In this document: one piece after another, positions 33,201 through 45,865 of the stretch | Numbering within the stretch: the stretch's first letter is position 1 | Layout: the number at the start of each line of letters is the position of its first letter | Assembly: GCA_020536535.1 (NCBI GenBank) | Contig: JAHLWZ010000720.1 | Coordinates: forward strand, 3,252 to 67,251 | DNA from: Pelomyxa schiedti | Lineage: Eukaryota; Evosea; Pelobiontida; Pelomyxidae | DNA length: 64,000 nucleotides | Reading direction: 5' to 3' | Notes under the pieces: model-generated | Told to the model about the DNA's origin: nothing | Seen by the model: the letters and a program-made list of their open reading frames with translations, nothing else | Databases searched by the model: none | Program-made: the position numbers and the translations under genes

Positions 33201-36200
33201 GAAGTGAGCCTTCTAACTTTTTCCCCCCCTAACCTTCAACCTCAGGCGATATCAATGGCTACAAATATGACACCACTTAGAAAACCCCCGTCTATAAAAA
33301 GGCTCCTGGAGGCATTGGTGTGCTGTGTTGCGGATCCAGTGTGAAATGACTGATGATTAGATAAACACTGGAATGGCCATCCCCCTGTACGTTACAATTG
33401 CTCAACAACGAGCCTATATTGCATATAAAAACGATGCCCCACACTTGAAGAGTATTGGTGATATGATTGACAAAGTGCAGGCCTATTTTTTATCCACAAA
33501 TAACTTACCTATGTGACAGTGCCAAGAAACCCTTTTACAATATTCAGAGCTTCTAATTACACAGTTGTCTATGACCCAGTTGTCCATGATACCATCTCTC
33601 AAGGAGCTTATCCACATCTATGCTTTGGAGCCAGCTTCCGCATTCCATATATCTCGGGCCATTTTGCATGTAATCTTCATTATGTTCAAGGCTTTCTCTG
33701 CTTGACACTAATAAAAGGAGCGTTATTTTGTAAGAAAATCATCCCGAAAAACAGAGGAGGTGGGTGCCTAAATTTTATTTTTTTTTATTCAGCTGTCAAC
33801 AGGATGAGGACAAACAGCGCCAGCAATTGATTCACACAATCAAGTCCACTTTACCCGAAACAATATGGCAAGGGATAAGGTAATCCTGTTGCTCAATCCC
33901 ATCTAAATCCTTCAGCCCTGAATTATACACAACATTTTGGATGCTTACCCTCTCTGATATTCACTTCCCTCGAACAAAATATGATGACGAAATTCAAAAG
34001 CAAAAACAAATTCTTGACCAAATGGATCATGATCCTCTTCCAGTTTGTGTTTCTCTCATTTGTCACAACCAATGATATTGTTTAGGCGAACAAAACAAAA
34101 AAAGAAAGAGAAAAGGAGAGAAATGATCAAGTTCAACACATAACCGACTTGTCCAATGAAAGAGACAGGCAAGATAGAAACAGACAATTTGTTATGGATC
34201 GTCTCTCAAAGGATAAAAACTCTTGGATCAAAAAAAGTTGTTTTAACAGCTAGATACAACTTCCTCTAATCTGAGACAGGTGCGAATCATCACATTTTTT
34301 TGAGCACATTCTTGCAACACTGCATATTTCCACGCTGTATGTGGTCTGTTACTGACGCAGTGTTTTGTGCCAAGTTTGTGCAAATTTTGCACAATATTGG
34401 CACACCTAACTTCTTAACTTTGCAGTACTTTCATATGGTAACAACTGTTCTTTATTTTCTTTTTTCCTACCTTTCCCAGGTACTTAAAGATGTTACTGGG
34501 TTTTTATATTGCTGCACTGAAGGGGAAGCAGCCAGAATAGGTAACCCTACCGTCTTATTGTCACATGCTAATGAGATTTCAGGTTGTTTTGTGCGCGAAA
34601 CGTTGCATTTGGTGGAGAGATGGCGTATGAGTAGCGATGAGGTATATCAAAAAGAGTGCTATAATCAGCCCGGCTTTGAAAATGATAGTCAACCGGTAAA
34701 CCACTTTCTTTTTCCAGAAATGTTGATGCAACATTATGCAGCCTACAAAGCACCCCAAAGCAGATTATGATAAAGCGTGCTTTAGTTGGCATGTCGTTCT
34801 GACACTGGTGTGCATGAATGGACATCTTCTTTTCTTTTCACGGCAGGTAGGCATTCACTACTTTGCTGGAGTCTGAGGAATATATGGAAGTGCGAAATGG
34901 TCTTATAGTTCTGACAAAAATTGTTTCTGTATTCCCTATTTTAAAGCGCACACATGCCAAGTTGGAGAAAGTTGTAAATAAGCACCGTAAAAGTGAACGT
35001 GAAGATTTAAATTTGCTTGCCACAAGGTTTGTGGCACTGCCCCTCTTGAAATACTTATCTCATTCATGGAAGGTATGGTGCTTTATTGCATTCAAAAGAA
35101 GAGGACTTGCTTGATGACCAGGACTATGCCCCAAGTGTTGTGCAACTTGCAGCCGCTACAATATCATCCTCTACAGGAAAAGATGTCTCACTATCACAAC
35201 CATCAGCTGCGTCTCAGCCACCTGCACACTCCATGCAACCTGTAACAAGGACCAACTCACAACACGCTATAGCCACACCTACCTCAGTGTCCGCGTCCCC
35301 AGCGTCGGCACAACCCCACTCTTCCCACCATGTCACATTACCCGCATCTCCAGTGAAAGGCGCGCCAACAACTTCCAGCACTACCGTGACATCATCCTCT
35401 CGTCAAGATGATGGCAAGTTACCCCGGGAAGAGGATTATAACTGCAACTCACAGTATTCTTAGGAAAATCTAAGTCTGGACATCATGTAGCTCAGTCTAG
35501 AGAGGAAATAATAGCACGGTAACACGCTTTGCAGTCTTTATTTTTATCTCTTCCTTAATAATGCACAGAGATGCTAAAGAGAAGAAAGATGTACCCATGG
35601 AAGACCACTCACGGACTCACTCCCCACATCTCCGCGATGATAGGTGATTCTGTCAAAAATCTTTCATATCATAATGTTCCACTCAGGAAAGATAGAGAAC
35701 TGCATCACTCGAAAAGTGAAGAGCTTATCCTCCCAGAAAAGCGAAAGGAGGCACCCACACTGGAAGGGGGGGCAGATGATGATAGATGTATATCAAGCAA
35801 TACAGTTTTCTGGATTTTTAATTTCTCTTTTAGCTAAGCGAAGACGTACCAAAAAGGATGATAAACCAGACACACTATCATCAGATGGTCATTTAGTTCC
35901 ACAACCACAGGCGCAAACCTCAATACCGCCGTCACTTCCACCTCAGACAGTCAACAAGGACCCAAAGGTTTACCCTTTCTGTTTAAATGTCCCAAAGAAA
36001 CCCCTTTTAGAAAAGGCGCACAGATGATGTACCTGCATCGACAAGGCCTAAGGACAAAAAAGAGGAAATCAGTGGACAGTCCTCTGTGGGGTCTGGTGTG
36101 GCTTCTATGCCACCTCCCCCTGCCTCTCCCAGGGAGAAAGAAATAGTACGCAGTTCTTCGGCGGATCGTGAAAGGGAAAGAGATAGAGAAAGGGACAGAG

Positions 36201-37271
36201 AGAGGGAAAGAGATTCCAGATCAGAGAAGGGAGAGTACCGAGATAGACCAAGAAGCGATCACAGGGAATCTCCTGCAACATCTGGATCCTTAAGTACCAG
36301 TGGTTTGTCCTTTCCAATCCGGTAAATAAACCTTATTAAAAATCTTCTAGATAAAAGTGGGGTGAAATCTCCTCACAGAGAAGAGTCCCGCCCAGGTTTA
36401 TAGTTTACGTTCTTCGTGACTTAAATGTAACTGACGCTCCCCAGATAGGTCTCATGAACGTCGATCCTCCAAAGATGCTGAAGACCAAATTCAACGCGAG
36501 CCAGAACGATCCAATTCCCCCATGATTGGCAATTCTAACAGCCTAGCTATGAATTCTCATCATCACCATCACCATCATCAAAAAGAAAAGGAGAAAGACT
36601 CCCTTGAAAAATCACCAACAGTAGCACCCGTTTCCTCTGCAGCTCCAGTAGCACACAACCCACCACCACAAACCCCGCACCCTCAACCGGTTCCAAATAT
36701 CCCGCAACAAACCACATTGGCAAGTACTTCTGGGCCTACTCCAGTGCAGTCTGCAACACAACTACAAAGAAAGGATACCCCAACGCTCAGTGCAAGTACT
36801 TCCAGTGGAAGTGCAGCAAAGAAAGACACCAAAGATACCCCCAGCAGTGGCTCAACACCAAATTCTAGCAGTGGCAGTGTTGGAGTTAGTGGTACCTCGA
36901 GCGGATCCACCTCAGAGAAACGGGTTGTAAGAATTAACCGACAGCCGTCTTCAACCAGGGCGGCTGCTTCAAGCAGGTTGTTAAATTTCTCAAACACAAA
37001 TTACTGACAATAACAATCGTACTTCAGTGGATCATCCAGCGGGAACACCACCGTGGTCGTTGTAAGTGGAAGCAAGCAAGATGGGCGACATGAGAGAGAT
37101 CTATCCCAGAGCAAATCCGCGAGTTCTGGTTCCAGTAGCAGCTCCCAACAGAAACGGGGTAGCGAAAAAGAGTATGTAAAAAGAAGCCCAACAACAACTC
37201 CCTTCACAATTTTAATAATGTTGCTTAGGTCTAGCATGAAGAGGTCTCCTCATCGCAAAGACAGAATGTAG
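30240..37271 (+). CDS. THOC2: THO complex subunit 2 (THOC2)
   Basis: A scaffold of the THO/TREX complex, which couples transcription to mRNA export. ATG 30240 opens MGSEAPEFCGIPHPQFRTPP. More than 20 short exons follow, with clear family segments: VMLLREEPAGYARLIAEL (30860), FDLDTNRVFDILLEVFEKN (31030), NQKLNLVESMLTLGDYPGAH (31620), VLLPSLSLIPSNPAVCIELW and IPYQQRYFAFLDW (32150), RLSAENVKMVGRNIGKFSH (32420), ALRNLTALSYDML (32600), MAGIEYGEDISDE (33130), QHCIFPRCMWSVTDAVFCAK (34320) and KHRKSEREDLNLLATRF (34985). The C-terminal third (35100-37271) is disordered, with Ser/Thr/Pro tracts, an Arg/Glu/Asp repeat at about 36165-36240, an eight-His run at about 36557 and a basic end. The stop at 37269-37271 is 19 bp from the stop of the convergent neighbour. 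Confidence 0.92.
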
Positions 37272-37290
37272 TAGAAATAGCTATCCCCAC

Positions 37291-38279
37291 TCATCTCCTA
37301 TAAGGTGACACAGGCGGCAGGCAAGACGGCCATAGTTTCAGTAATTCTTGTTGCAGATTGAATAAATCAATGTGAAGGACTTTGTCACCACCCACAAATT
37401 CCTCTATCACACTCGCACCGGGACCATACACCCCAGAATGTGGCCCCCTCTCTCCCATGAGGCCTGTACTTGTACACACACCAAATTCTATCCTTTCTTG
37501 CCACTCCACAACAGGCTCCTGTTTTTTGTGAATGCGTGAGTTTTCTGTTTGTTTGGAGCGGGCTCCAAGTTGGGTGGCAGACGAACCTTTGGGTTTGGCC
37601 TAATCACGATGGCTTGCATTCTGCCGTTACTGGCGCTACCTTCTTGACACCACAACTTTATGCCAATTACCAAGGGAGCGGCGCCGCCGTCATTGTGGGA
37701 CAACGCCGTGCAGATGCGCAACAGCCTCTCCTCAAAGCGACGACGGGGCTCGTGCTGCGCCACGTCGAGGACCAGCGCCGCTTGCTTCCCCGTCGCCGTC
37801 GAGCGCAACAGCGACATGCACGCGGTGGTGGCCCACGACGGCGCCTGGTCGGTAGGCGAAGCAGAAGCCTTGATGCACGTGTGGAACAGCCAGCTGGTGT
37901 CGTTGCCGTTGTTGCGATCAGAGATGAACCTGGCTGCGCCGCGCCTGAGGCTGCTTGGGGGCTCCAGGACTCTGACTAGGCCCAGTGCTTGGCCGGTGGT
38001 TCCAGGGGCAGAGGGAATGTGCCACTCCAGCTTGATGTCTTCTTTCGGCGCTGTGCTGTCATTGATGATGCACCCACTTCTGTTTGGGATGGGGGGTGGT
38101 GAGTGGAAATGTGTCCGGCGGGAAAACCACCGGCACCTGTATGCCAGCATTGAAAGCAGAGTCTCAAAGGCACGGAAGCTAACACCGTGCAAATTCAGGG
38201 AGTCTGTGCTGGGTCCTCCTGTCTCGTGTATTGCCCTCACTGCCCGCATCCATTCCTTCAGTGTCACCTTGTTGGACAT
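37291..38279 (-). CDS. Unknown two-exon protein
   Basis: ATG 38279 opens MSNKVTLKEWMRAVRAIHET. One intron near 37497-37580 joins in phase (IVIRPNPK to EPVVEWQERIEFGV). The predicted protein is about 300 residues and ends ELLKLWPSCLPPVSPYRR. Segments such as APLVIGIKLWCQEGSASNG with QAIVIRPNPK, and the terminal LHIDLFNLQQELLKLW helix, suggest a folded domain with strands followed by a helix. There is no signal peptide or membrane segment, and I do not recognise the family. It is convergent with THOC2 with 19 bp between stops. Confidence 0.6.
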
Positions 38280-38380
38280 GCTTTCTTTTTTTTTTTTGTT
38301 TCCCCTCTACCAATAAAAGGGGCAGAAGATTAAAAATCCAAAACGTCAAATGTGTATTAAAATAAATACAGTGGAATTCG

Positions 38381-41300
38381 TCATTCCTCGTTGAGTGGGA
38401 AAAAGAAGTGCTGAATGTTTGCCAGGTCCAGGAATGGGTCGGATGTGGATTGCTTTGCGGAGGTTGTTGCTGTGGCCGTTTGTGTCTCACTGGGCAGAGG
38501 GAGCAACGGGATGCTGGTATGTGTGCGGGGTCGTTTTGGGGTTGGTGCGAGAACGTTAGTTGGTGTTGTTGGCGTTGTTGGTGCTTGTGTTCTCTTCCCC
38601 GTAGTCCTAGTTTAGGGGTAAAGGACATACAGGGTTGGGGGAATATTACCTCTTGCAGCAGTCGTGTTTACAGGTTTGCTGTGAAGTGGCAATTAGTTGT
38701 GGTTTGTTGGTGAGAAAAGTTGCTTTACCTTGTTTTTGCAGTTGTGCTTGCAGGTGAAGACGGATACATTTTTAAGCTTTTCAGGTGTAGTTACCGGTGG
38801 GTGTGGAAAGGATTTCTTTGGTGGTGATGGGTCTAAATCGATTACACCGTTCTGATCTGTAACAAACTGTATCGCCGGTGAAGGAGTGGCAGGCTGTTGT
38901 AGTATTGAGGAAGATGGCTGCACACTGAACTGCGGAATATCCAGTAAATCAAAATCGTCAATGTCAAATAGGAAGTCGAAGTCTGCGCCCTCATTCGTGA
39001 TGCTGGGTGTGGTTTCTTGAGAAGTTGCGACTGGTTGTGGAGTAGGCGGGCTCACGAAGTCGCTCATTGATTTTTGGATCTTACGATGTGGCTGGGATGG
39101 AGTTTGAGGGGACAGTGTAACAACTGGTGTTGGTGGATCAGGGAAGTCGACTGTAAAAGAGAATTTGGAATCCAGGCCCACTGGAAATAATCAAATACTC
39201 ACTATAAATCTCTTCTACTACTTACAGTACTGCTCACAGAATAGAAATGCGTCATAGAGGTAATTTCCTTTTTCTGGTCTTGTCACTGCAAGAAGTTCAG
39301 TTCGGGTGGTGTTTGATCTACTACTTAGAGGGGTTTAGAAGTGACCAAGCAAGATGAAGAACTCACGCACGTATATTTCTTCTGGAAAACGATCTTGCTG
39401 TTATTCGTGACCATAATGTAAAAGCACGGACAATGGGGGTATACTGTCTCCCCCACAGATATAGAGTAATCCAATTTAAGGTCGGCTTGGGCTGCACTTT
39501 TTTTAACAGGCGATACTGCCTGAAGCAGAGTCAATAGAGTCCGTAAAAAGTTAATTGCCTGTGAAAGGATAATTGACGTGCTTGGGAGATGTGAGAGAGC
39601 TTGTTTGACTTGATTCCCCCAGGGTGCATGACGATTGCAGATAAGTTCGAGTTTTCTAGGGTCAGCTTCCTGCATAGAAGAGAAGGAGCTGATGCCGTCT
39701 GGTCGGGCTGGTGAGAAAATGGGTGGGAAAAAAACAAAACAAATACTCTCAGAAAGTGACTTCGCATATGAATCCCCAATGCCTTCTAAATGTATTGTTA
39801 TGCTACCCTGCTATTATAAACACGTACGAGAATACCAATTTGCCGTAAGATTAACGTACTTTCAGGCCACATTCTGGCATGTAAGCACTGTGTTCTACTG
39901 AACTGTGAATCAATCTAAAACAAAGTGAAGATAACTTACAGAGAAATTGCAGTTGCCACAGGTTCAAAAGAATCTCTTTCTAATAGTACACTTATCAATG
40001 CCCGAGAGATACGACCAATACAAGAAAAGATCTAGGAGAACGTTTATTACTTGTTGCTGATCGGTAATAGGGAGTACGATTGAAGAATCCTGTTTCAAAC
40101 TCCAGTCCTCAATGGTAACAGCCTGCGAAACATCACTCACAGCCCAGAAAAAAAAAAAAGAACGAAGATACATCGAGAGCAGCTTGTATAAGAGTATTGA
40201 CTAGTTGGAGGTTATTTAGATTGTGCTCAATAGCAAGAGAACCTTTATGGGAGTCCGTGGTAACTTTTCCAACAGGGTATCGAACTTTCAAGGAAGAAAG
40301 TTGCTTCTTCTCGGTAGCTCTCTGGGGAAGGGAAGGGTTTTACCTCAATGAACACGAATTGTACCAATCTTATCTCACGAAACTCTTTTGCATGAGCCAG
40401 GATATCAAGTAAGTCTTTCCTGAGTGAGGCTAATCCCATAAAATGTAATTTACTAACCAGTATAAGAATATTTTATTGTAACAGATGAAAAGAGTTTCAT
40501 CTGCATTGGGAGATCAGCTCAGACAAACTACCAATGGGAGAAGCGGAACCGTGTCATAGGAGACGTAATAGCTTGCCATTATTCTTCCGCGTTCTGTTAA
40601 TAAGTAACAGGCTTCCAAGTTAGTAAAAAGTAACCTGTTGCTTCAATATTAAGATTGTCATCCATTGCAATTAAACCTATTCCATGTTAAACAATTTATT
40701 TTGGTTGTTGAGATGTCAGAGAGATACCTTGGGAAGAAAGTTCGTTAAGGTCCTGAATGCATAACTCTTGCATCCTATTCATCTGTTGATGAAATTAGAG
40801 TAAGGAGTAGGGACCTGGTGAGTAACGCCGGGTTATCTCCTACACAGCTGTATTAATGGCAAAGGTGTGACTAATAACTCAACCTGGTGGGATGTTGTAA
40901 TGTTTAGGATTTTTTTGCAGCCGCTGCAATGGATTTTAGACTCGTAAGGAAGTCATAGCCGTACATGATAAAAGTAAGTTGACTTGAGCCAGTTTATGGC
41001 AAAGTCAATATCAGTTATAGTCTGGGGAAAACAATTAAGAGTGGACGCTTGGATAGATAGGTTGTTATACCCTCAACACCACTTCACTCACTAGGTGCTC
41101 TTTCAGGTTCTGCTGTGATTAATAGACTTTCATTTCAAAAGAGCAATAAACCTGGATTAAACTGGAGAGGTACTTAATGAAAAATCTGACTTTAAGAAAG
41201 AGCGTACCAACTTTCAATGATCTCCTTCCGTGAGACCACTGATTCCCACTTATGCTTATTGTCATTGGAAGTCATAATGACTGCTGTTGCAGAGGAATCA

Positions 41301-43833
41301 AACTGAGCAGAGTTAAAATTCATTAGTTAGGGAAAGGTTTTTCTACCTGAGGTCTTCCTGCCCGCCCAATCATCTGCAAAATGTCCAGTTGACTTAATTC
41401 CTGATTTAAAATGTTATATAAATTTCAAAGGATAACTAAGTATACTTCATAGCCAGATCCATGCCGGTAGTGTACAGTGGATTTGATTATCACCAAGTGG
41501 GCAGGAAGATTTACACCAGTGGCCACTAATCATATATTTACATTCCTTAAAAGAACCCCCATGGGAAGTGAAACAATACAGGTACTCGTTGTGCTTGACA
41601 TGGGTGTTAGGAATGGTAAAATTAACAAAGGAAGGGTACCACAGAACAGCCAGTTTTTGGTCTATAAATAGTGCTTCCACGAGTGCGCGGTCCTTTGTGA
41701 TAAAAATGAGTTGCATTTCTAGTGGGACTACATACTTGCAAAGAAGAGCCTGCACTGTGAAACCCAATCCCTATGGAACTTAGCTTACACAGAAGAATTT
41801 TGCAAAGAATTGAGGACACCTTTTTTTAAACAATCTTTTCAATGTAAGAAAATCACCAAAAATTAAAGGGAAATAATTCTTAAAATGGAGTACCAGAAAG
41901 TGTAGGATCATGAGTTTGCCGTGATACTTCCAGTAGCCTGTACGGAATGAAAATTTGTTTGTAGAGTGGCCTACCTGTTGTAATCAATGGAAAACTGTTT
42001 GAGATATGTTGTGTCTTTTGTCAGGTACTGGGCAGTTTGTGATGCCCCTTTTCGGGAGGAGCAAAACTTGTTTTCGTGAGGAAAAGTAAAAGTTAAGGAA
42101 AGTAAACCACTAACACTGGACGACCATTACTGTACTTTTCAATGATGGATGGGATCTATTAAGAATCAATAAGTGTGACCCATAATTCCAATACCTTGAA
42201 AATTAAATTTCTGTCAAAAAGAAATTCGTTTTTTGTGCTCTTTGGGAATCCTGGCCATCTTCAGTAAAGTTTGATCAAAAACATATAGTACCTGTCACAA
42301 CAATTTGTAGAGGAACAGGGCGGAATTCTAGCACAGTAGTCAGTGGAAGTTAGGTGATATAATACTGCCTACCTTCTCCAAACCAAAAAGTAGAGTTTTG
42401 AGGGGCTCCGAGCCTGCACTCAGATAAGATATTTAGAGAAATACCATTGAATACCAAGAAGATATATCCTCAATATTAGGGAAAGTGGCTGAAACGGCAA
42501 TAAATCTCAATTCACTTACAGTACACTGACACATGCTTTCTGCAGATCTGACAGTTTTCATCCTGTTGTGGTTGAGTACAAGGCAATTAAAATTCTCAAC
42601 CTTGAAATCACTGCTTCCAAAGTTGCACCCCGGGAAGAAGCAAGCAAGTGTACCTTTCATTGTAAGTTTGGCACCCATCTACTAACATTTGGTACTTCAT
42701 CAATTAAAAGTAAGCCAATTTTTCCAATGAATAGAAGATTGTCTTTCCAGTGACGAGTAACACTATCCCACTTCTCTTTTTTTGTGAAGTTAAAACAACA
42801 CAGTAAATATGCCAGTGACATCACCAGGAGTCGTCAAGCTACTTTAGGTTGACTAAGGCAAAAAAAAAAAAAAATTACATGATATCAGAAGAGGACAGTT
42901 CACTGTAATCAGTTATTTCTGTGTCTCCAGTAAGTTCCTTGCCTTGGATACGTTAGTTGTGCAGGAAAGAAAAAAGCAACATTCTATAGGAGGATCCAAA
43001 ACAGAAAATCTTTTTTTCCAATCTGTGAACGTTTGTTGGCAAAGAGCCTAAAGAAATAACCATAAGACAGCAGGTGAAAGACATGGTCTGGTTTACTTTG
43101 GCTGGTGCCATGTAGATTACTTTTGCTGGAGAGTTTGGAGGTCTCCTGGAAATAAGACGACATATAGCAAGCAAGAATAACATAGTTTTTCCTGATGCAG
43201 TGGGTGCACTCACAACAACATTCAAATCACTGGAAGATATCAACAAAATTGTTTCTTGGAGAGAATTGTGCCTGTTAAAAATGGTATCGAAGCACGCTGA
43301 TTGTACTTTTCAAGCCAAGGTGGGTGAATGACAATTTGCAGGGAGAGCAGTGTACCTTTGTTGAAAAATTTATGAGGAGAGAAAAGTGGCTCAAAGCGTG
43401 TCCCCACAGCAGAAACAGGTAAATTTCCAATGTTGGAACACGTGATTAGTTGGTTAGGATTTGTCACTGCAGGGGAGGGACTTTTATCTACTAGTGGCTT
43501 TGAAAACAGTTGTGCAAGAAATTTTGATTGTCTTGGCCTTGGTGTTGAGAGTGTAGACGGCACAGAGTTAGTGGGTCGAGTTTGAGCAGCGCAGTGAGTG
43601 TTGTGTATGCTAACTGGATTAATCCTTGGTGTACAAAGTTTCGGAGCTGAGATTGGGGAAACGGAAGAAGAAGTGCTAAGAACACGTCGAGAATGCAGTT
43701 GGTCCTGAGATGCATTGTGCTGTATGACACATTTTTGCTTGTGCGGCCCTTCACACACAGCCTTGGTAGGAGGGTCAGGGGATAGAGACAAATCTGAGAA
43801 GTCGTCGCTCGAGGACATCGATTTAGTTGTCAT
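38381..43833 (-). CDS. HFM1: HFM1/MER3-like meiotic DNA helicase
   Basis: Superfamily 2 Ski2-like helicase that processes recombination intermediates for meiotic crossovers. ATG 43833 opens MTTKSMSSSDDFSDLSLSPD with a Ser/Thr/Pro-rich N-terminus. Helicase motifs appear over many small exons: VVVSAPTASGKT (motif I, 43210), PAKVIYMAPAK (Ia), LLLIDEV (II, 42710), RFIAVSATFPNIEDISSWYS (III, 42480), NLPAHLVIIKSTVHYRHGSG (41500) and LDILQMIGRAGRPQ (VI, 41370). The HhH/Sec63 part contains EADPRKLELICNRHAPWGNQ (39640), as in HFM1. The tail has CKHNCKNK spliced to QTCKHDCCKR, the short zinc-binding motif of HFM1, and ends IQHFFFPLNEE at 38381. Many exons between 39780 and 42400 are small and not individually resolved. 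Confidence 0.88.
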
Positions 43834-44095
43834 TGTGGTGCAGAGATCCACCAAAAAAGATGGCACACGAGCGCAGGCAATTAACTCATAGCTGTCAAAA
43901 CTTTTGGCAGAAACACAAACAACCCACAGCTCGGCCAACAACAAAAACCACAACACGACGATGCACGTGGTGTCAAAAGGAAAGAAATGACACCAATGCC
44001 CGGCTCAAACGCCAACACTCATTGTTTCGTCAGTTTTTTTGAAGTCAACAATCAGACAAAGAAAAAAAAACCACCGCTTACAACGAGGGACGGTC

Positions 44096-45717
44096 ATGAG
44101 TGGGGTTCCGGGGGGAACGACGACTACGAGCGAAACGGTGCGGAGTGCATTCATGGACCAGGCAGAGCCATGGGTTTCGTGCACAACGGCGTCCTCTGCG
44201 TCTTTGGCCAGTTCTGCGTACGAGAGTGCAACAAATACCAAGGAAAAAGACACAACGTCGCCTTCATCACTAAGTGCATCGGCAGGACGCGGCGAGCAGG
44301 AGACATGTGTCCTTTCGCCACCTCCACTCCAACAACTCCAATCACATAATGTAAATACAACTGTATCAGTAGTCGATGTGGCTGAGGGCACAGGAGAGGT
44401 TCCTGATTCTACTTCCATGTCAGGTTCGTATCTGATGAGCTTTTCACTGCTTTAATTTTGATGCAGACGAACAGTTTGCTGAATTTCTGGCTAACCAAGA
44501 GAAGGAAGAAATGTTACTCTCAAAGTGTTTCTTGTAGTTACCCAACTTACATGTAGGGACCGCCTGCAAGCTGAGAAGCGAAGGCAAGAAGAGGAAGATG
44601 AAAGAATGGCGCAGGAATTGGCAGCAAGTCTTTCAACTGCACCTCGAAAGTTTGGCTACAGACGTGTACTGGCTTACTACTTATAAAATCCATAGAGCTC
44701 CAGTTGGTGAGAGTCCCACTGAACACGATGAGGCAGAGCATACACAAACACACCAACTCCTGGTATCTCACGATGAAGAACTGGCCAGGCAATTGCAGTC
44801 TGAATTTAACACAGACAGCGTTGAAGCACCTCCTGATGTTGTTTTTTCCCCCTCCCCCCCTTTTTAACCTTTTTTTAAAAGTTGCGCAACATACCAGTTA
44901 GACTACGTTTCCCAAGTAACTTGTGTGTAATCCTCAATTTAAATATCTTTCACACACCACTTCATAGCGATCCAGAGAAGATACGGCTGATGGTAAGTAC
45001 CGTTTGTTTCTGACTTGTACTGTTTCACCATGGAATGGTTGACAGGAGGCTCTTTTTTCTATGCATGCACCTCGCCTGGTTCCATCAGTAGATTTTCGGA
45101 CAGATGTAACTCCTTTTCCTCCTATTCTCTCTCGAGTTCCAGAAGAACATTCAGAGATTCCATCTTCACCAGTGAGCACTGTAAGGCCTCCTCTTTTTAA
45201 TTCATTCTAACCTGGAGGGACAGCGATTGTCCTCCCGTAGGCTGCAAGCCGCTCTTAGTGGTAACAGTGAGTCCTCATATGAAGTTCTAGCTTCTTTTTG
45301 CAGCACAAATTTGACTTGGAAACTAGGATTTGTTACAACTCGGAGAAATGATTGGACCTGCTGTTCCTAGAGGCGCCACTGCAGAAGTAATAGACACACT
45401 TCCAATTCACAAATTTGAGTCCAGTGTCACTGAAAATGATAAGTAAGCGGGTGCTGCCCTTATTCCTTTAACACTTGTAAAAGATGTGGAATATGTCTTG
45501 AGGACTATGAAAAAGTATGGCACGTTCAATAACTTTCTTGAGTTAACCATGTTTTGCCCAGGGAACCCTTCTTCGAATCTTGCCGAATTGCCATCATTCA
45601 TTCCACAAAACATGCATAGGTTTGTATGCTTTTTCCTCTCATAGCCTAACACTCCCAGATAAGTGGCTTTCTATCAACAAAGTGTGCCCCGTGTGCCGCG
45701 AAAGTATTTTGAGTTGA
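44096..45717 (+). CDS. RING-H2 E3 ubiquitin-ligase-like protein
   Basis: ATG 44096 opens MSGVPGGTTTTSETVRSAFM, with a Ser/Thr-rich N-terminal half, then FAEFLANQEKEEMLLS, a charged stretch RLQAEKRRQEEEDERMAQEL and DEELARQLQSEFN (UIM/RING-associated style helices). At the C-terminus: GPAVPRGATAEVIDTLPIHK leads into a RING-H2 finger spread over three exons, CKRCGICLEDYEKGTLLRIL, then PNCHHSFHKTCI, then DKWLSINKVCPVCRESILS. The Cys/His ligands fit the C3H2C3 pattern, so E2 binding is expected. The stop is at 45715-45717. The substrate is unknown. The promoter gap to HFM1 is about 260 bp. Confidence 0.85.
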
Positions 45718-45865
45718 GGAATTTTGGGACTCACACAGCTGGACGTTTACTGGCTGGTTCTAACGCAGCTTATGGTTCCGTGATGCAGTCTTACTAGTAG
45801 TTACCCAACATGAAACAAAAAAACCTGAAAACGGGAAAAAAAAAGCCCGACAAAGCACGGAAAAA

